64,000 nucleotides of DNA. Source: Flavobacterium micromati (GTDB lineage: Bacteria > Bacteroidota > Bacteroidia > Flavobacteriales > Flavobacteriaceae). The notes under the pieces were generated by a model. The model searched no databases, was not told the origin of the DNA, and saw only the letters and a program-made list of their open reading frames with translations. The position numbers and the translations under genes are program-made. The DNA lies in NCBI RefSeq assembly GCF_900129585.1, contig NZ_FQWF01000008.1, positions 124,001 through 188,000 of the forward strand, in the 5' to 3' direction. Below are positions 23,101 to 30,522 of the stretch, piece by piece; position 1 is the stretch's first letter; each line of letters starts with the position of its first letter.

Positions 23101-23362
23101 TGATAATAAAATTTTCCGAATCAGAGGTTTAGAATGTTACGCTGATAATTCAGTTGAAATTTACAACCGTTGGGGAGTATTAGTGTATGAAAAAAGAGGA
23201 TATAACAACGAGGAGAATGCTTTTAGAGGACTTTCAGAAGGTAGAGTAACAGTGAGACAATCTGAAGAATTACCAGAAGGAACCTACTATTATATCTTAA
23301 GATACAAAGATAGTGCTGCTACAACATTTGAAAAAGCAGGTTACTTATACATAAACAGATAG
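14174..23362 (+). CDS. Giant T9SS type-B surface protein: RCC1-like head, 15 cadherin-like repeats
   Basis: A 3062-residue secreted protein. Order: signal peptide (about residues 12-35, TNAQC); RCC1-like propeller repeats (about 60-420, with GTLQLWG, GSVFVWG, GNLYALG, TLFAFG); a DUF11-type domain (about 548-660, DLSITKTVNN); a jelly-roll-like, carbohydrate-module-like domain (about 664-836); one diverged Ig/cadherin-like unit; then 15 near-perfect repeats in three blocks (residues 1046-2614). Next come two diverged units, a second DUF11 domain (about 2838-2960, SISVVKTAVF) and a C-terminal gliding-motility-associated sorting domain (about 2962-3062, VEIYNRWGVLVYE ... GTYYYILRY). The last is the type-B signal for type IX secretion. 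The repeats carry DxDGT/DPDGTTP calcium-type loops. It is probably an adhesin exported with the SprF-like protein encoded next. Confidence 0.93.
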   Translation: MTKNYTYIINRLNFKTALFCAVLLISLFSTKTNAQCAVPTIGCSNTDLSNYGANSNTNAATIEYDNFGSSFHSTVARTGDGTLQLWGEDMANDGTSDVLSPRQMNAANYPALGTATPLKMAVASRSVNTAQGVLLATNGLYAWGNEGTVLDNAITTSTVFQKLIINTKADGLPTGVSPADVKMMFVTNETIALTTCSGDVWVISLNLNVRGNGAGGSSTQWSQVTTDAPGNPVLTNVVATRGSAGALMALRADGSVFVWGNNVYLGNNTAIIATQTRATQMTLPAGITPKMIGSGNNNTNNRSFYVLATDGNLYALGRNNVRQLGDWTTTERLSWVQPRYTSAAGPFMNNVVWISPQEHDASFNGFNLINSNKTLFAFGENNNSMLSTAVDPLNPFIPSGVTVADAILAVETGGHTTMIIKQCETNFGYVGHRIRGSMGDGTATTSTVSTFTFATAPITICGAGNPQITVSITPTSGSDYCVGLTASLLVSPPGGTISLVSGPATLSGNILTITGVGTIVVGYAVPNPCGGPAVTAQTTLTSVLCATDLSITKTVNNAAPIVGDNVTFTITATNNGPQEGYGVVVTDALPTGYTIVGSPTLSTGSWSAPNWSIGTLAVGVPQTMTITATVLATGNYVNTATISGTATDPTSANNTSTSTPTPLPSCSGSSGNILINPDFENPTFPVGNNIQPWPISGWTGLGTLANVVRTDGIFSGGGPLTSQNGSQYLDIANGSADFWQNFTFACNTRAYFSGHFSVRNGTASTGRIDIYSVDALNNLTLVASSNQLNMPSTMNVWYYAAGTAILAPGNYRFQVSMGDFSNFDNACFSFDDFCISANDDNYSATPFIPQPSIVTVGNVTTNDILSGNPVTASNTDVTPVTNGPLSIDDNGVLTLAANTPSGTYTITYNLCEVGAIPTNCDTAIATVVVDSLPIASPDAGTYILNTPVTIAVVANDTTGDTVVPTTVSLVVPTGATGVVTDVNGDVTNITITGQGTWSVNPTTGAITFTPVTGYTGNPTAIQYNIEDAQGNQSNNATVTLTNNGIPIAVTDTYTTNEDTAIALLPLTADTDPDGTTPMIQSINGTVLTPGTAQTIAVTNGTVNITAAGVITFTPALNYNGSVTFPYVITDGTLTATANQVITVTAVNDAPIAVTDNYTTNEDTAIALLPLTADTDPDGTTPTIRSINGTTLTPGTAQTIAVTNGTVNITAAGVITFTPALNYNGSVTFPYVITDGTLTATANQVITVTAVNDAPIAVTDTYTTNEDTAVALLPLTGDSDPDGTTPTIQSINGTPLTPGTAQTIAVTNGIVSITTAGVITFTPALNYNGSVTFPYVITDGTLTATANQVITVTAVNDAPIAVTDNYTTNEDTAIALLPLTADTDPDGTTPTIQSINGTTLTPGTAQTIAVTNGTVNITAAGVITFTPALNYNGSVTFPYVITDGTLTATANQVITVTAVNDAPIAVTDNYTTNEDTAIALLPLTADTDPDGTTPTIQSINGTTLTPGTAQTIAVTNGTVNITAAGVITFTPALNYNGSVTFPYVITDGTLTATANQVITVTAVNDAPIAVNDSATTNEDTPVTTTVTANDTDADGTIDVATVDLDPATAGIQTTFTVAGQGTYTVNNLGVVTFTPVLNFNGATTPINYTVNDNLGLVSNIATISITVTAVNDAPVAVNNTATTNEDTPVTITVTANDTDADGTINVATVDLDPATAGIQTTFTVTGEGTYTVNNLGVVTFTPVLNFNGTATPINYTVNDNSGLVSNIATISITVTAVNDAPVAVNNTATTNEDTPVNITVTANDTDADGTIDVATVDLDPATAGIQTTFTVTGQGTYTVNNLGVVTFTPVLNFNGATTPITYTVNDNSGLVSNIATISITITPVNDAPVAIDDLVTSPEDTPVVLTPLVNDSDPDGTTPTIVSINGTALTPGIAQTITVPNGTVTISAIGVITFTPNLNFNGTATFPYEITDGTLTATANQVITITPVNDAPVAIDDLVTSPEDTPVVLTPLVNDSDPDGTTPTIVSINGTALTPGIAQTITVPNGIVTISTTGVITFTPNLNFNGTATFPYEITDGTLNTTANQIITVTPVNDPPVAIDDLLTSPEDTPVVLTPLVNDSDPDGTTPTIVSINGTALTPGIPQSITVPNGTVTITAAGVITFTPNLNFNGTATFPYEITDGTLNTTANQIITVTPVNDPPVAIDDLLTSPEDTPVVLTPLVNDSDPDGTTPTIVSINGTALTPGIAQTITVPNGIVTISTTGVITFTPNLNFNGTATFPYEITDGTVTATANQVITVTPVNDAPVAIDDLVTSPEDTPVVLTPLVNDSDPDGTTPTIVSINGTPLTPGIAQTITVPNGIVTISTTGVITFTPNLNFNGTATFPYVITDGTVTATANQVITVTPVNDAPVAIDDLVTSPEDTPVVLTPLVNDSDPDGTTPTIVSINGTDLTPGIAQTITVPNGIVTISTTGVITFTPNLNFNGTATFPYEITDGTVTATANQVITVTPVNDPPVAIDDLVTSPEDTPIVLTPLVNDSDPDGTTPTIVSINGTALIPGIAQTITVPNGIVTVSTTGVITFTPNLNFNGTATFPYIITDGLVTATANQVITVTAVNDVPVATLVLSTPIENDGSAKTILALTGTDLDGTVRPDRYIVTTLPTPAQGILFLSDGITPVTVNMVLTVADAAGLKFRPTAGFTGTVTFAYTATDNDNAISAPSIVSFVVTNIPPTTNDITIIPALAKNGIAQALPGLAGADVDGAVVNYIIRSLPDVLSGVLTLNGVPVVVDQVMTIAESRLLRFTPNVSFIGSSASFRIAARDNGGLVDLTPATVTIPLMESPSISVVKTAVFNDINGDGFAQAGETITYSFTITNTGNVTLSNVTITDNLVGLVLTGSPIATLGVGVTNSTAYSAVYPINQADINLGSVSNQATAQGTSPSGIVVRDLSDETSATNDSPTVLGISGCVIEIFNAIAPNGSGDNKIFRIRGLECYADNSVEIYNRWGVLVYEKRGYNNEENAFRGLSEGRVTVRQSEELPEGTYYYILRYKDSAATTFEKAGYLYINR
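17309..18868 (+). repeat. Block A: five 312-bp coding repeats
   Basis: Five direct copies of exactly 104 codons begin at 17309, 17621, 17933, 18245 and 18557, with consensus PIAVTDxYTTNEDTAIALLP at each start and ITVTAVNDA at each end. Copies four and five differ at only a few bases, clustered near the end, so they look like a recent duplication or conversion. The third copy is the most diverged. Confidence 0.95.
18869..19831 (+). repeat. Block B: three 321-bp coding repeats
   Basis: Three direct copies of 107 codons start at 18869, 19190 and 19511. Each begins P(I/V)AVN(D/N) followed by an NEDTPV segment, and contains TANDTDADGTI and a TYTVNNLGVVTFTPVLNFNG strand pair. They differ from blocks A and C in length and in lacking the SINGT segment, so they are a separate repeat type sandwiched between related ones. 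Confidence 0.95.
19832..22015 (+). repeat. Block C: seven 312-bp coding repeats
   Basis: Seven direct copies of 104 codons start at 19832 and every 312 bp to 21704. Each begins PVAIDDLxTSPEDTP and carries NDSDPDGTTPTIVSINGT and FTPNLNFNGTATFPY. The copies are strongly similar at the DNA level, which makes length change by recombination likely and would trouble short-read assembly. Confidence 0.95.
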
Positions 23363-23398
23363 TCAATCCCAAATCGGTTAGTTAAAAAATAAAAGAGC

Positions 23399-24325
23399 AT
23401 GAAAACAAAATTATTACTAATTCTACTGTTACTGTCTGTCAGTATTAGAGCGCAGCAAGACGCCCAGTTTACAAACTATATGTACAATACAATCAACGTG
23501 AATCCTGCTTATGCGGGATCACGCCAGTCCATGAGTATTTTTGCGCTTCATAGAACCCAGTGGGTGGGGTTAGACGGTGCACCAGTTACAAATACAGCTT
23601 CCATACACACTCCTATAAACAATAGCAAACTGGGAATGGGTGCATCAATTATTAATGATAGAATAGGACCATCAGAGGAATCTAACATCGCAGTTGATCT
23701 TTCTTATACGATAGATACTTCGGAAGATTTTAAATTGGCTTTTGGTATAAAGGCCTCAGCGAATCTTATGAACGTAGATTTCACTAAACTCAATCGTTAT
23801 GATGCTAATGATTACAGTTTTGAGAACAATATCGATAATAGATTTTCGCCAAATGTAGGTGCTGGACTGTACTTGTATTCTGATAATACTTATTTTGGAT
23901 TATCGGCACCGAACTTGCTTGAGACCAAACATTTTGATCGTTATGCGGGTCCAGGTGCATTCTCTTATATTGCAAGAGAAAGAATTAATTATTATTTTAC
24001 AGCGGGTCACGTATTTGATTTAGCGTACAACGTAAAGTTTAAGCCAGCGATCATGACTAAACTAGTTCAAGGTGCTCCTTTACAAATGGATTTAAGCGCT
24101 AACTTCTTGTTTAATGATAAATTCACTATTGGTGCTGCTTACAGATGGAGTGCTGCGGTGAGCGCATTAGTAGGATTTCAAGCAACTGAGTCATGGTTCA
24201 TTGGTTATGGCTATGACTTAGAAACAACCCGATTAGCAAATTATAATTCAGGTTCTCATGAGGTGTTTTTACGATTTGAACTTTTCAATAAATACAATCG
24301 ACTTACATCCCCTAGATTCTTCTAA
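23399..24325 (+). CDS. PorP/SprF-family type IX secretion outer-membrane protein
   Basis: A 308-residue outer-membrane beta-barrel protein with an N-terminal signal peptide (cleavage after IRAQ). The family start QDAQFTNYMYNTINVNPAYAGSR followed by LHRTQWVGLDGAP is unmistakable. Alternating beta-strands run to a C-terminal LRFELFNKYNRLTSPRFF. PorP/SprF proteins are known partners of T9SS cargo with type-B sorting domains, such as SprF for SprB in Flavobacterium johnsoniae. It follows the giant protein by 36 bp, so I infer it is the dedicated export or anchoring partner. Confidence 0.94.
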   Translation: MKTKLLLILLLLSVSIRAQQDAQFTNYMYNTINVNPAYAGSRQSMSIFALHRTQWVGLDGAPVTNTASIHTPINNSKLGMGASIINDRIGPSEESNIAVDLSYTIDTSEDFKLAFGIKASANLMNVDFTKLNRYDANDYSFENNIDNRFSPNVGAGLYLYSDNTYFGLSAPNLLETKHFDRYAGPGAFSYIARERINYYFTAGHVFDLAYNVKFKPAIMTKLVQGAPLQMDLSANFLFNDKFTIGAAYRWSAAVSALVGFQATESWFIGYGYDLETTRLANYNSGSHEVFLRFELFNKYNRLTSPRFF

Positions 24326-24435
24326 ATTCAAGAAAAAATAATGAAATAAGGATGACGTAGATTTGGTCGCAAACAGCAATCAAGACATGCGAAACAATTG
24401 TAACGACTCCAAAAAAAGTAGTAAAGGAGATTCCT

Positions 24436-24449
24436 CCCGATCTATCGGG
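24436..24449. repeat. CCCGAT/ATCGGG palindrome
   Basis: A short perfect hairpin, CCCGAT-CT-ATCGGG, lies in the 152-bp gap between the PorP/SprF gene and the OmpA-family gene. This palindrome is a common intergenic word in Bacteroidetes genomes. There is no T-run, so it is unlikely to be a full terminator. Confidence 0.5.
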
Positions 24450-24477
24450 GTCACTAAAAAATAAATAGTATCAACAG

Positions 24478-26424
24478 ATGAAAATATATTTTAAAAATTT
24501 AAGTTATTGCGCCGTTATTTTGATGTTTACGCTTCAGGGTTTAGGCCAAAAAAAGAGTATTAGTAATGCCGATAAAAATTTCGCTGATTACTCTTATGTC
24601 GACGCTATAGCTACTTATGAAAGAGTGGCTGATAAAGGATATAAAGATGAAAAAATGTTTCAGAAGTTAGGTGATGCCTATTATTTTATTGCAAATTTAG
24701 AGAAGGCTGAAAAGTGGTACACAGAGCTTTTTAACATGAATGCTAATCAACCAGCGGAATACTGCTACAGATATTCACAAACGCTCAAAGCAGTTAAGAA
24801 CTATGCAAAAGCCGACAAGATTCTTGAACAATTTATAGCTAAATCTGCTGATGATCAACGAGCAATACTTTTTGCAAATCAAAGAGATTATTTGCAAGAC
24901 ATTAAAGCGAATTCTGGACGATTTGAAATAGCAGATGCTGGAGTAAATTCAGAATATTCTGATTATGGTAGTGCGCTTTATGACAACAAGCTTATTTTTG
25001 CCTCCGCACGAGATACAGGCGGCGTTTCTAAAAAAGTGTTTAGATGGAATAATGAATATTTTACAAATCTATATCTTTCTGAATCTAATGCAGACGGGTC
25101 GATGACTAAACCTAAGTCATTCAGTAAAGCAGTTAATAGTAAGTTTCACGAGTCTACACCTGTATTTACAAAGGATCTCAAAACAATGTATTTTACAAGA
25201 AATAATTATTTAGACGGTAAAAAGCAGAAAGATTCAAAAAGAGTTACGCTTTTAAAATTATACAAAGCAAATCTAGAAGATGGTAAGTGGGTCAATGTTC
25301 AAGAATTGCCTTTTAACAGTAACGAGTATAGTGTCGCACATCCAGCATTGAGCGTTGATGAAAAAACATTGTATTTTGCATCAGATATGCCAGGGACAAA
25401 AGGGCTTTCGGATTTATTTAGTGCAACGATAAATACCGATGGAACTTATGGAACGCCAGAAAATTTAGGATTTCCAATTAACACTGCCTCTCGAGAAACT
25501 TTTCCATTTATTTCCAATGACAACAAATTATATTTTGCTAGTGACGGACATCCGGGATTGGGAGGATTAGATATATTTGTTTCAGATGTAACTGCAATAA
25601 ATAATTACAAGGAGATTCAAAATGTTGGAGCACCTGTAAATAGTTCAAAAGATGATTTTGGATTTCTAGTGGATAGCAACAAAAATTTAGGCTTTTTTAC
25701 TTCAAATAGAGAGGGAGGAAAAGGATTAGATGATATTTATAAGTTTGTTCAAACGGCTAAGCCTATTTGTCAGCAAGTGTTAAAAGGTATTGTTACTGAT
25801 TTAGAAACCGGGCTTATCCTAACGAATACCAAATTGAGTTTATTTGATGATCAGTTTAATTTAATCAAAGAAATTAATTCAACCAATGACGGGAAATATA
25901 AATTAGAAGTAGTTTGCGGGAAGATTTATTATCTCAGAGCTGAAAAGGTGGAATATGAAACCAAAGAGTCTAAGGTAATTATAGCTACTACAAGTGGTGA
26001 AACAATTCGTCCAATTGAACTCGACAAGCGTAAAAAAGTAATTGATGTAGGTTCAGATCTTGCCAAATCACTTGATATTCCAATTCTTTACTTTGATTTA
26101 GATAAATCATTCATTAGAAAAGATGCTGCTTTTGAACTAGAGAAAGTATTGGCAGTAATGCAACAGTATCCTAATATGAAAATCGATATTCGTTCGCACA
26201 CTGACAGCAGACAAACCAATGTTTATAACGAAAAATTATCTAGCAGAAGAGCTAAATCTACACGAGCGTGGTTAATTGCAAAAGGAATTGAAGCCACTCG
26301 TTTAACTGCCAAAGGTTATGGAGAAACACAGTTAGTAAATAAATGTGCTGATGGGGTTGAGTGCACTGAGCAAGAGCACCAAGCGAATAGAAGAAGTGAA
26401 TTTGTAATTATTTCAATCAAGTAA
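24478..26424 (+). CDS. OmpA-family protein with TPR and PD40 repeats (PorE-like)
   Basis: A 648-residue cell-envelope protein. In order: signal peptide (residues 1-23, LQGLGQ); TPR-like helices (about 30-140); a PD40/WD40-like beta-propeller (about 150-420, with repeated TLYFASDMPG, KLYFASDGHPGLGGLDIF and NLGFFTSNREGGKGLDDIY blades); a carboxypeptidase-regulatory-like Ig domain (about 432-510); and a C-terminal OmpA peptidoglycan-binding domain (about 530-648, PILYFDLDKSFIR ... HTDSRQ ... LSSRRAKSTRAWL). This architecture is that of PorE and its paralogues, which tie T9SS components to the cell wall. It closes the adhesin/PorP cassette and is followed by a terminator. Confidence 0.93.
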   Translation: MKIYFKNLSYCAVILMFTLQGLGQKKSISNADKNFADYSYVDAIATYERVADKGYKDEKMFQKLGDAYYFIANLEKAEKWYTELFNMNANQPAEYCYRYSQTLKAVKNYAKADKILEQFIAKSADDQRAILFANQRDYLQDIKANSGRFEIADAGVNSEYSDYGSALYDNKLIFASARDTGGVSKKVFRWNNEYFTNLYLSESNADGSMTKPKSFSKAVNSKFHESTPVFTKDLKTMYFTRNNYLDGKKQKDSKRVTLLKLYKANLEDGKWVNVQELPFNSNEYSVAHPALSVDEKTLYFASDMPGTKGLSDLFSATINTDGTYGTPENLGFPINTASRETFPFISNDNKLYFASDGHPGLGGLDIFVSDVTAINNYKEIQNVGAPVNSSKDDFGFLVDSNKNLGFFTSNREGGKGLDDIYKFVQTAKPICQQVLKGIVTDLETGLILTNTKLSLFDDQFNLIKEINSTNDGKYKLEVVCGKIYYLRAEKVEYETKESKVIIATTSGETIRPIELDKRKKVIDVGSDLAKSLDIPILYFDLDKSFIRKDAAFELEKVLAVMQQYPNMKIDIRSHTDSRQTNVYNEKLSSRRAKSTRAWLIAKGIEATRLTAKGYGETQLVNKCADGVECTEQEHQANRRSEFVIISIK

Positions 26425-26443
26425 AATTACTTATACTATAGTT

Positions 26444-26474
26444 AAAGGCTGTCTAAATTTAGACAGCTTTTTTG
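26444..26474 (+). terminator. Rho-independent terminator of the adhesin locus
   Basis: A perfect 20-base palindrome, GCTGTCTAAA/TTTAGACAGC at 26448-26467, with A residues before it and a T-run after it, lies 20 bp after the OmpA-family stop codon. Confidence 0.9.
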
Positions 26475-26833
26475 TTTAAGTTTTTGAGCCAATAAACTTG
26501 TTAAATAATCGTTAAATTCAGAATTATTTTATAAATTGCTGTTTCTTTTTTTTCATATTTGTCTTACGAAATTATATAATGATATTGATTATAATTTATT
26601 TTTGTTTATATAAAATGAAGGCGTCTAATACTTAATATTTATCAAATACGAGGTTTTGATTACTTATGAAAAAGCAAGAAAACAAAACAGTTTAGCGAAT
26701 GAAAATAATTTCTATGAATAGTTATGCGCGATAGTAGATTTAAGTTTCGATTATCAGAGTGCAAATTTTTTTTATTCAAAAAAACAATAGTTCTATTACC
26801 TCTATATTTATCAACTTAAGTAAACCAAACTCC
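26475..26833 (+). promoter_or_regulatory. Upstream region of the GLPGLI gene
   Basis: No gene is supported. A TATTTTTG box at 26597-26604 matches the flavobacterial -7 consensus, but the nearest TTTG (26558-26561) is 35 bp upstream, outside the normal 17-23 bp spacing. The box would give a leader of more than 200 bases, so the promoter remains uncertain. Confidence 0.3.
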
Positions 26834-27628
26834 ATGAAAAATATTTTTACAATCTTACTCATCACATTCTTTAACTTCAATTATGCACAAGATGGTATTG
26901 TGTACTATGAATTTACTGACGCTTTTGGTGTGGGCGGCGCAAATGGTGAGGTGTATAATGCCTACACTATGTTTACTAAAGACAAGTCCTTCTACGTAGT
27001 AGCCAAAGATTCTTTAGAAAATGCAATAAGTATATCAAAAGCAAAGGCTCATTATCAAAATAGTAGCGGCAGCTACAATAAAACTTCTAGTGGATTAATA
27101 CTCTCTCCGCAAGGGAACCAAGTGGTATGTAATTATGCAACTAAAACGCTTTATTTCAATTTACAAGATGGGAATCAAGTGTATGTGAAGGAAGTTTTAC
27201 CCAAATTTAACTGGAAAATTACCAATCAAAAGAAAAAAATTGGTCCTTTCAATTGTATTCTAGGAACTTCAACCTTTAGAGGGAGGAAATATTATGCCTG
27301 GTATACACCTGAAATAGCAGTTTTCTCTGGACCTTGGAAATTAAACGGTTTACCAGGAATGATTCTTGAAGCTTATGACGAAGATAAATATGTGAGTTGG
27401 AATTTTAAAAAATACCAATATCCTATAAGTGTTAGGCAAAATTACACTATTCGACAAGGCAAAAAGGACAAAAATGTGAATTTTTTGACAATCGATGAAT
27501 TTAAAGTTTATTGTAAAAACAAGATTGAAAGTGGGTATGAGAGAATGATCTTAATTGCTAAAAATTATCCCGGAATGACCCCGATAAAAGGACCAATGTC
27601 GTCTCACTATTTTGAATCTTTTGAATAG
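26834..27628 (+). CDS. GLPGLI family secreted protein
   Basis: A 264-residue protein with signal peptide MKNIFTILLITFFNFNYAQ. The name-giving segment appears as WKLNGLPGMILEAYDED at about residues 175-190, preceded by the usual AWYTPEIAVFSGPW. The frame is open for 25 codons upstream, but only the internal ATG at 26834 places the signal peptide at the N-terminus. The family has no established biochemical role. It regularly precedes an outer-membrane barrel with a carboxypeptidase-like N-terminal domain, and that is the case here with a 6-bp gap. Confidence 0.92.
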   Translation: MKNIFTILLITFFNFNYAQDGIVYYEFTDAFGVGGANGEVYNAYTMFTKDKSFYVVAKDSLENAISISKAKAHYQNSSGSYNKTSSGLILSPQGNQVVCNYATKTLYFNLQDGNQVYVKEVLPKFNWKITNQKKKIGPFNCILGTSTFRGRKYYAWYTPEIAVFSGPWKLNGLPGMILEAYDEDKYVSWNFKKYQYPISVRQNYTIRQGKKDKNVNFLTIDEFKVYCKNKIESGYERMILIAKNYPGMTPIKGPMSSHYFESFE

Positions 27629-27634
27629 TAATAG

Positions 27635-30250
27635 ATGCAAAAATCATTCGCATTCTTTTTATTGTTTATATCGTTTTTCACTCAGGCTCAAGGGTTCACT
27701 ATCAAAGGGAAAATTACAGATCTTGAAAACAGAGGTATTCAAAATGCTTCTGTTTCTTTGTTAAATGAAACCGGTGATTATCTTGAATATGATTTCACTG
27801 ATGAGAATGGCAACTATTCAATTGTATTTCAAAACCCCAGAAGTTCGGCGATTACAATTGAGATCTCTTGTTTAGGGTATAGTAAAATATCAAAATTAAT
27901 AACCAATTCAAGCCAAAGCCAAGATTTCACTCTGAAGAATAAAGTGGAGGTTTTACAAGAAGTGGTGATTGAAATTAGTAAAAAAGTCAGAGTTGAGCAA
28001 GACACAACTACAATAAAATTGGCTAGCTTTGGAAACAAAACAGAGCAAACACTCGAGGATATCTTAAAAAAAATCCCCGGAATTGAGGTTTTACAGGATG
28101 GTACAATAAAAGCGCACGGTATATCAATTGATAAATTACTTGTAGAAGGCGAAGATATGTTTGATAAAAACTATAAACTTTTATCAAAAAATTTAGACGC
28201 CAAAGTTTTAGATGCGATTCAAATTATTGATAATTTTGAAGATAATCCAATATTAAAAAAACTCAATAACTCTGAGAAAGTTGCTTTAAACCTAAAATTA
28301 GTAAAAGGCAAGAAAAATATTTGGTTTGGTAATATTACAGCGGGAAGCGGTATAATATCTGAAAATCGCTGGAAAGAAAGTCTTAACTTAGGATTGTTAA
28401 GAAAAAAAATTAAACTCTTTTATCTAGCGGACTATAATAATCTTGGAGAAAAGGCAACCGATATTGTTGCCACGAATATACTTGAAAATAATAGCTTCAG
28501 TGAAGATCGGCTGGAATTCAAAGCTAAATCGCTGTTTCAAATTAATAATAATGAAGTGGCACTTTTTAGTAAAACTCAAAGTGTTTTTAATAACGCCTTT
28601 TTAAACTCGTTAAGTTTTGCAACAAAAATAAAAGACAATTTGTCTTTGCGAGGAGTTGTTTATCTTGCAGAAGATAGGCAAAATCAAAACTCATTTTCAG
28701 AAACGAGGTACAATTTAGAAGAAAATCCAATATCATTCACCGAAAACAATTTTTACAATAATCATAAAACAGTTGCTTCAACTGAATTAGAACTAAAATA
28801 CTATCCAAACGATAAAAATTATATCACCAATCTATTCATTTATAAAATCAATCCGAATGCTACAAATAGCGATTTATTCTTCAATCTGGATCAAATAAAT
28901 CAATCATCAAAAAATAATAATTATACCTTTTACAATCATTTTAATCACACATTACAGCTATCAGAAAATAAAATCTTGAATAGCTATATATATTTTGGAA
29001 ATGATAAGATAAAGGAAAATGTGAATGTTCTCTCGCCTTTACTTAATACTTTTCTCAATGTAAACAACAGCGATGTTATAAAGCAAGGAGCAAACAACAA
29101 TTTATTTTACATTGGCGATAAAACGAAACTTATAACGAAATTTAGAAATATTGATGTAACAAATAGTATTCAATTTGAATTGTCTAAAGAAGAATTTAAT
29201 AACAGCTTTGTAATTTATAACAATAGTTTTTCCAACTATGAAAATTATTCTAATTTAAAGCAACTCAAATTGTTTTTTGATAACGCCATACGGTATAACT
29301 TCTCTAAAAAAATAGATTTTACAGCTGTTGTAAGTTTACAACACATAAACTTCGAAAGTAATAATGTGGCGAGTTCTATTTTTCTTGTAAACCCAACACT
29401 TTCATTTAACATAAGAAAAACTGGTTTTGGTAATTTTAAGTTATCCTATTCAGAAAACAACACTTTACCAGAAATAAATCAGCTCACTAATAATTTTCAA
29501 TTGATTGATTACCGCAGTTTTACTAGAGGTACAAGATATGAAAATCCGTTAAAAAACACAGTTGCCTCTTTTAATTATTCTATTTACTTAGACGAAAAAA
29601 GATTTTCGGTCAATACAGCTATGTCTTACATAAAATCAAAATCAATTATTAATACAGAGAGTACGATTACCAGCGATTTTAATTTTAGTAATTTAAAGCA
29701 AACAGGCGGTGGAGATAATTACAATTTGAGTTTTAGCTTTGTCAACTACGTCCGGGCATTAAAGTTGGCTTCTAAAATAGAAAATATCCAAAATTGGAAT
29801 TCAAGTCCCGTAAACGTCAATGCCGCTGAATTTACGAATTCAGAAAACTATTCCAATACAATAAAATATTCTGTTACTTCTTATTTTAAAAAGGCAATAA
29901 ATTTTGACGGCGGTTTTTCGTATAATTACAGTCAATCAGTTTTTGAAAATAATAAAACGACAAACAGAACTCAAGATATCTTTCTAAATATAAATTACGC
30001 TATTTCAAAAACAATTTTAGCTGAATGCAACAATGCAATCTATTTTATTAATCAGCAAAATTATTCGTTCAATAATGTTATTTTAAACTACAATCCGGTA
30101 GAAAGTAAATTTTCCTACCGCCTCATTTTTAATAATGTTCTAAATGAGAACCAATTCACTTTGATAACGTTAAACAATTTCACATTCTATCGGTCAAGTG
30201 TTGAACTTGTTCCAAGATATTTGCTTTGCGCCGTTAAATATCGATTTTGA
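27635..30250 (+). CDS. Outer-membrane beta-barrel with carboxypeptidase-regulatory-like domain
   Basis: An 871-residue TonB-receptor-like protein. After the signal peptide (cleavage near FTQAQ) comes an Ig-like carboxypeptidase-regulatory domain (about residues 21-105, FTIKGKITDLENRGIQNASVSL) and a plug-like domain (about 110-230, with LEDILKKIPGIEVLQDGTI and ISIDKLLVEGEDMF). A long Asn- and Ser-rich beta-barrel follows to LVPRYLLCAVKYRF. No clear TonB box is visible, so transport energised by TonB is uncertain. Its pairing with the GLPGLI gene suggests a two-protein envelope module of unknown substrate. Confidence 0.88.
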   Translation: MQKSFAFFLLFISFFTQAQGFTIKGKITDLENRGIQNASVSLLNETGDYLEYDFTDENGNYSIVFQNPRSSAITIEISCLGYSKISKLITNSSQSQDFTLKNKVEVLQEVVIEISKKVRVEQDTTTIKLASFGNKTEQTLEDILKKIPGIEVLQDGTIKAHGISIDKLLVEGEDMFDKNYKLLSKNLDAKVLDAIQIIDNFEDNPILKKLNNSEKVALNLKLVKGKKNIWFGNITAGSGIISENRWKESLNLGLLRKKIKLFYLADYNNLGEKATDIVATNILENNSFSEDRLEFKAKSLFQINNNEVALFSKTQSVFNNAFLNSLSFATKIKDNLSLRGVVYLAEDRQNQNSFSETRYNLEENPISFTENNFYNNHKTVASTELELKYYPNDKNYITNLFIYKINPNATNSDLFFNLDQINQSSKNNNYTFYNHFNHTLQLSENKILNSYIYFGNDKIKENVNVLSPLLNTFLNVNNSDVIKQGANNNLFYIGDKTKLITKFRNIDVTNSIQFELSKEEFNNSFVIYNNSFSNYENYSNLKQLKLFFDNAIRYNFSKKIDFTAVVSLQHINFESNNVASSIFLVNPTLSFNIRKTGFGNFKLSYSENNTLPEINQLTNNFQLIDYRSFTRGTRYENPLKNTVASFNYSIYLDEKRFSVNTAMSYIKSKSIINTESTITSDFNFSNLKQTGGGDNYNLSFSFVNYVRALKLASKIENIQNWNSSPVNVNAAEFTNSENYSNTIKYSVTSYFKKAINFDGGFSYNYSQSVFENNKTTNRTQDIFLNINYAISKTILAECNNAIYFINQQNYSFNNVILNYNPVESKFSYRLIFNNVLNENQFTLITLNNFTFYRSSVELVPRYLLCAVKYRF

Positions 30251-30464
30251 CGCATGATTCAATTTTCTATAGTACATCCCATAATTCAAGGTAGTTGCAA
30301 TAAAATAACATGATTCTTTGTTAAAAATAAATTGCATCACATTTACAATTTAAATAAAAACCGCATTGTCCAGCTAAGTCTACGATGAGATTTATTAGCT
30401 AGGAATTCTTCTGATATTTTGCAACAACTTAGAGTTATTTCAACAAACTCAATTTTCCAAGCAT

Positions 30465-30506
30465 AAAAAAAACGACCTGCTTAAACTAATAAACAGGTCG
30501 TTTTTA
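30465..30506. terminator. Bidirectional terminator between barrel gene and RND efflux operon
   Basis: The arms AACGACCTG (30471-30479) and CAGGTCGTT (30494-30502) pair around a 14-base loop. An A-run on the left and a T-run on the right make it work on both strands. It ends the minus-strand efflux operon 17 bp beyond its last stop codon, and can also stop plus-strand transcripts from the beta-barrel gene. Confidence 0.88.
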
Positions 30507-30522
30507 TTACTATAAATTAAGA

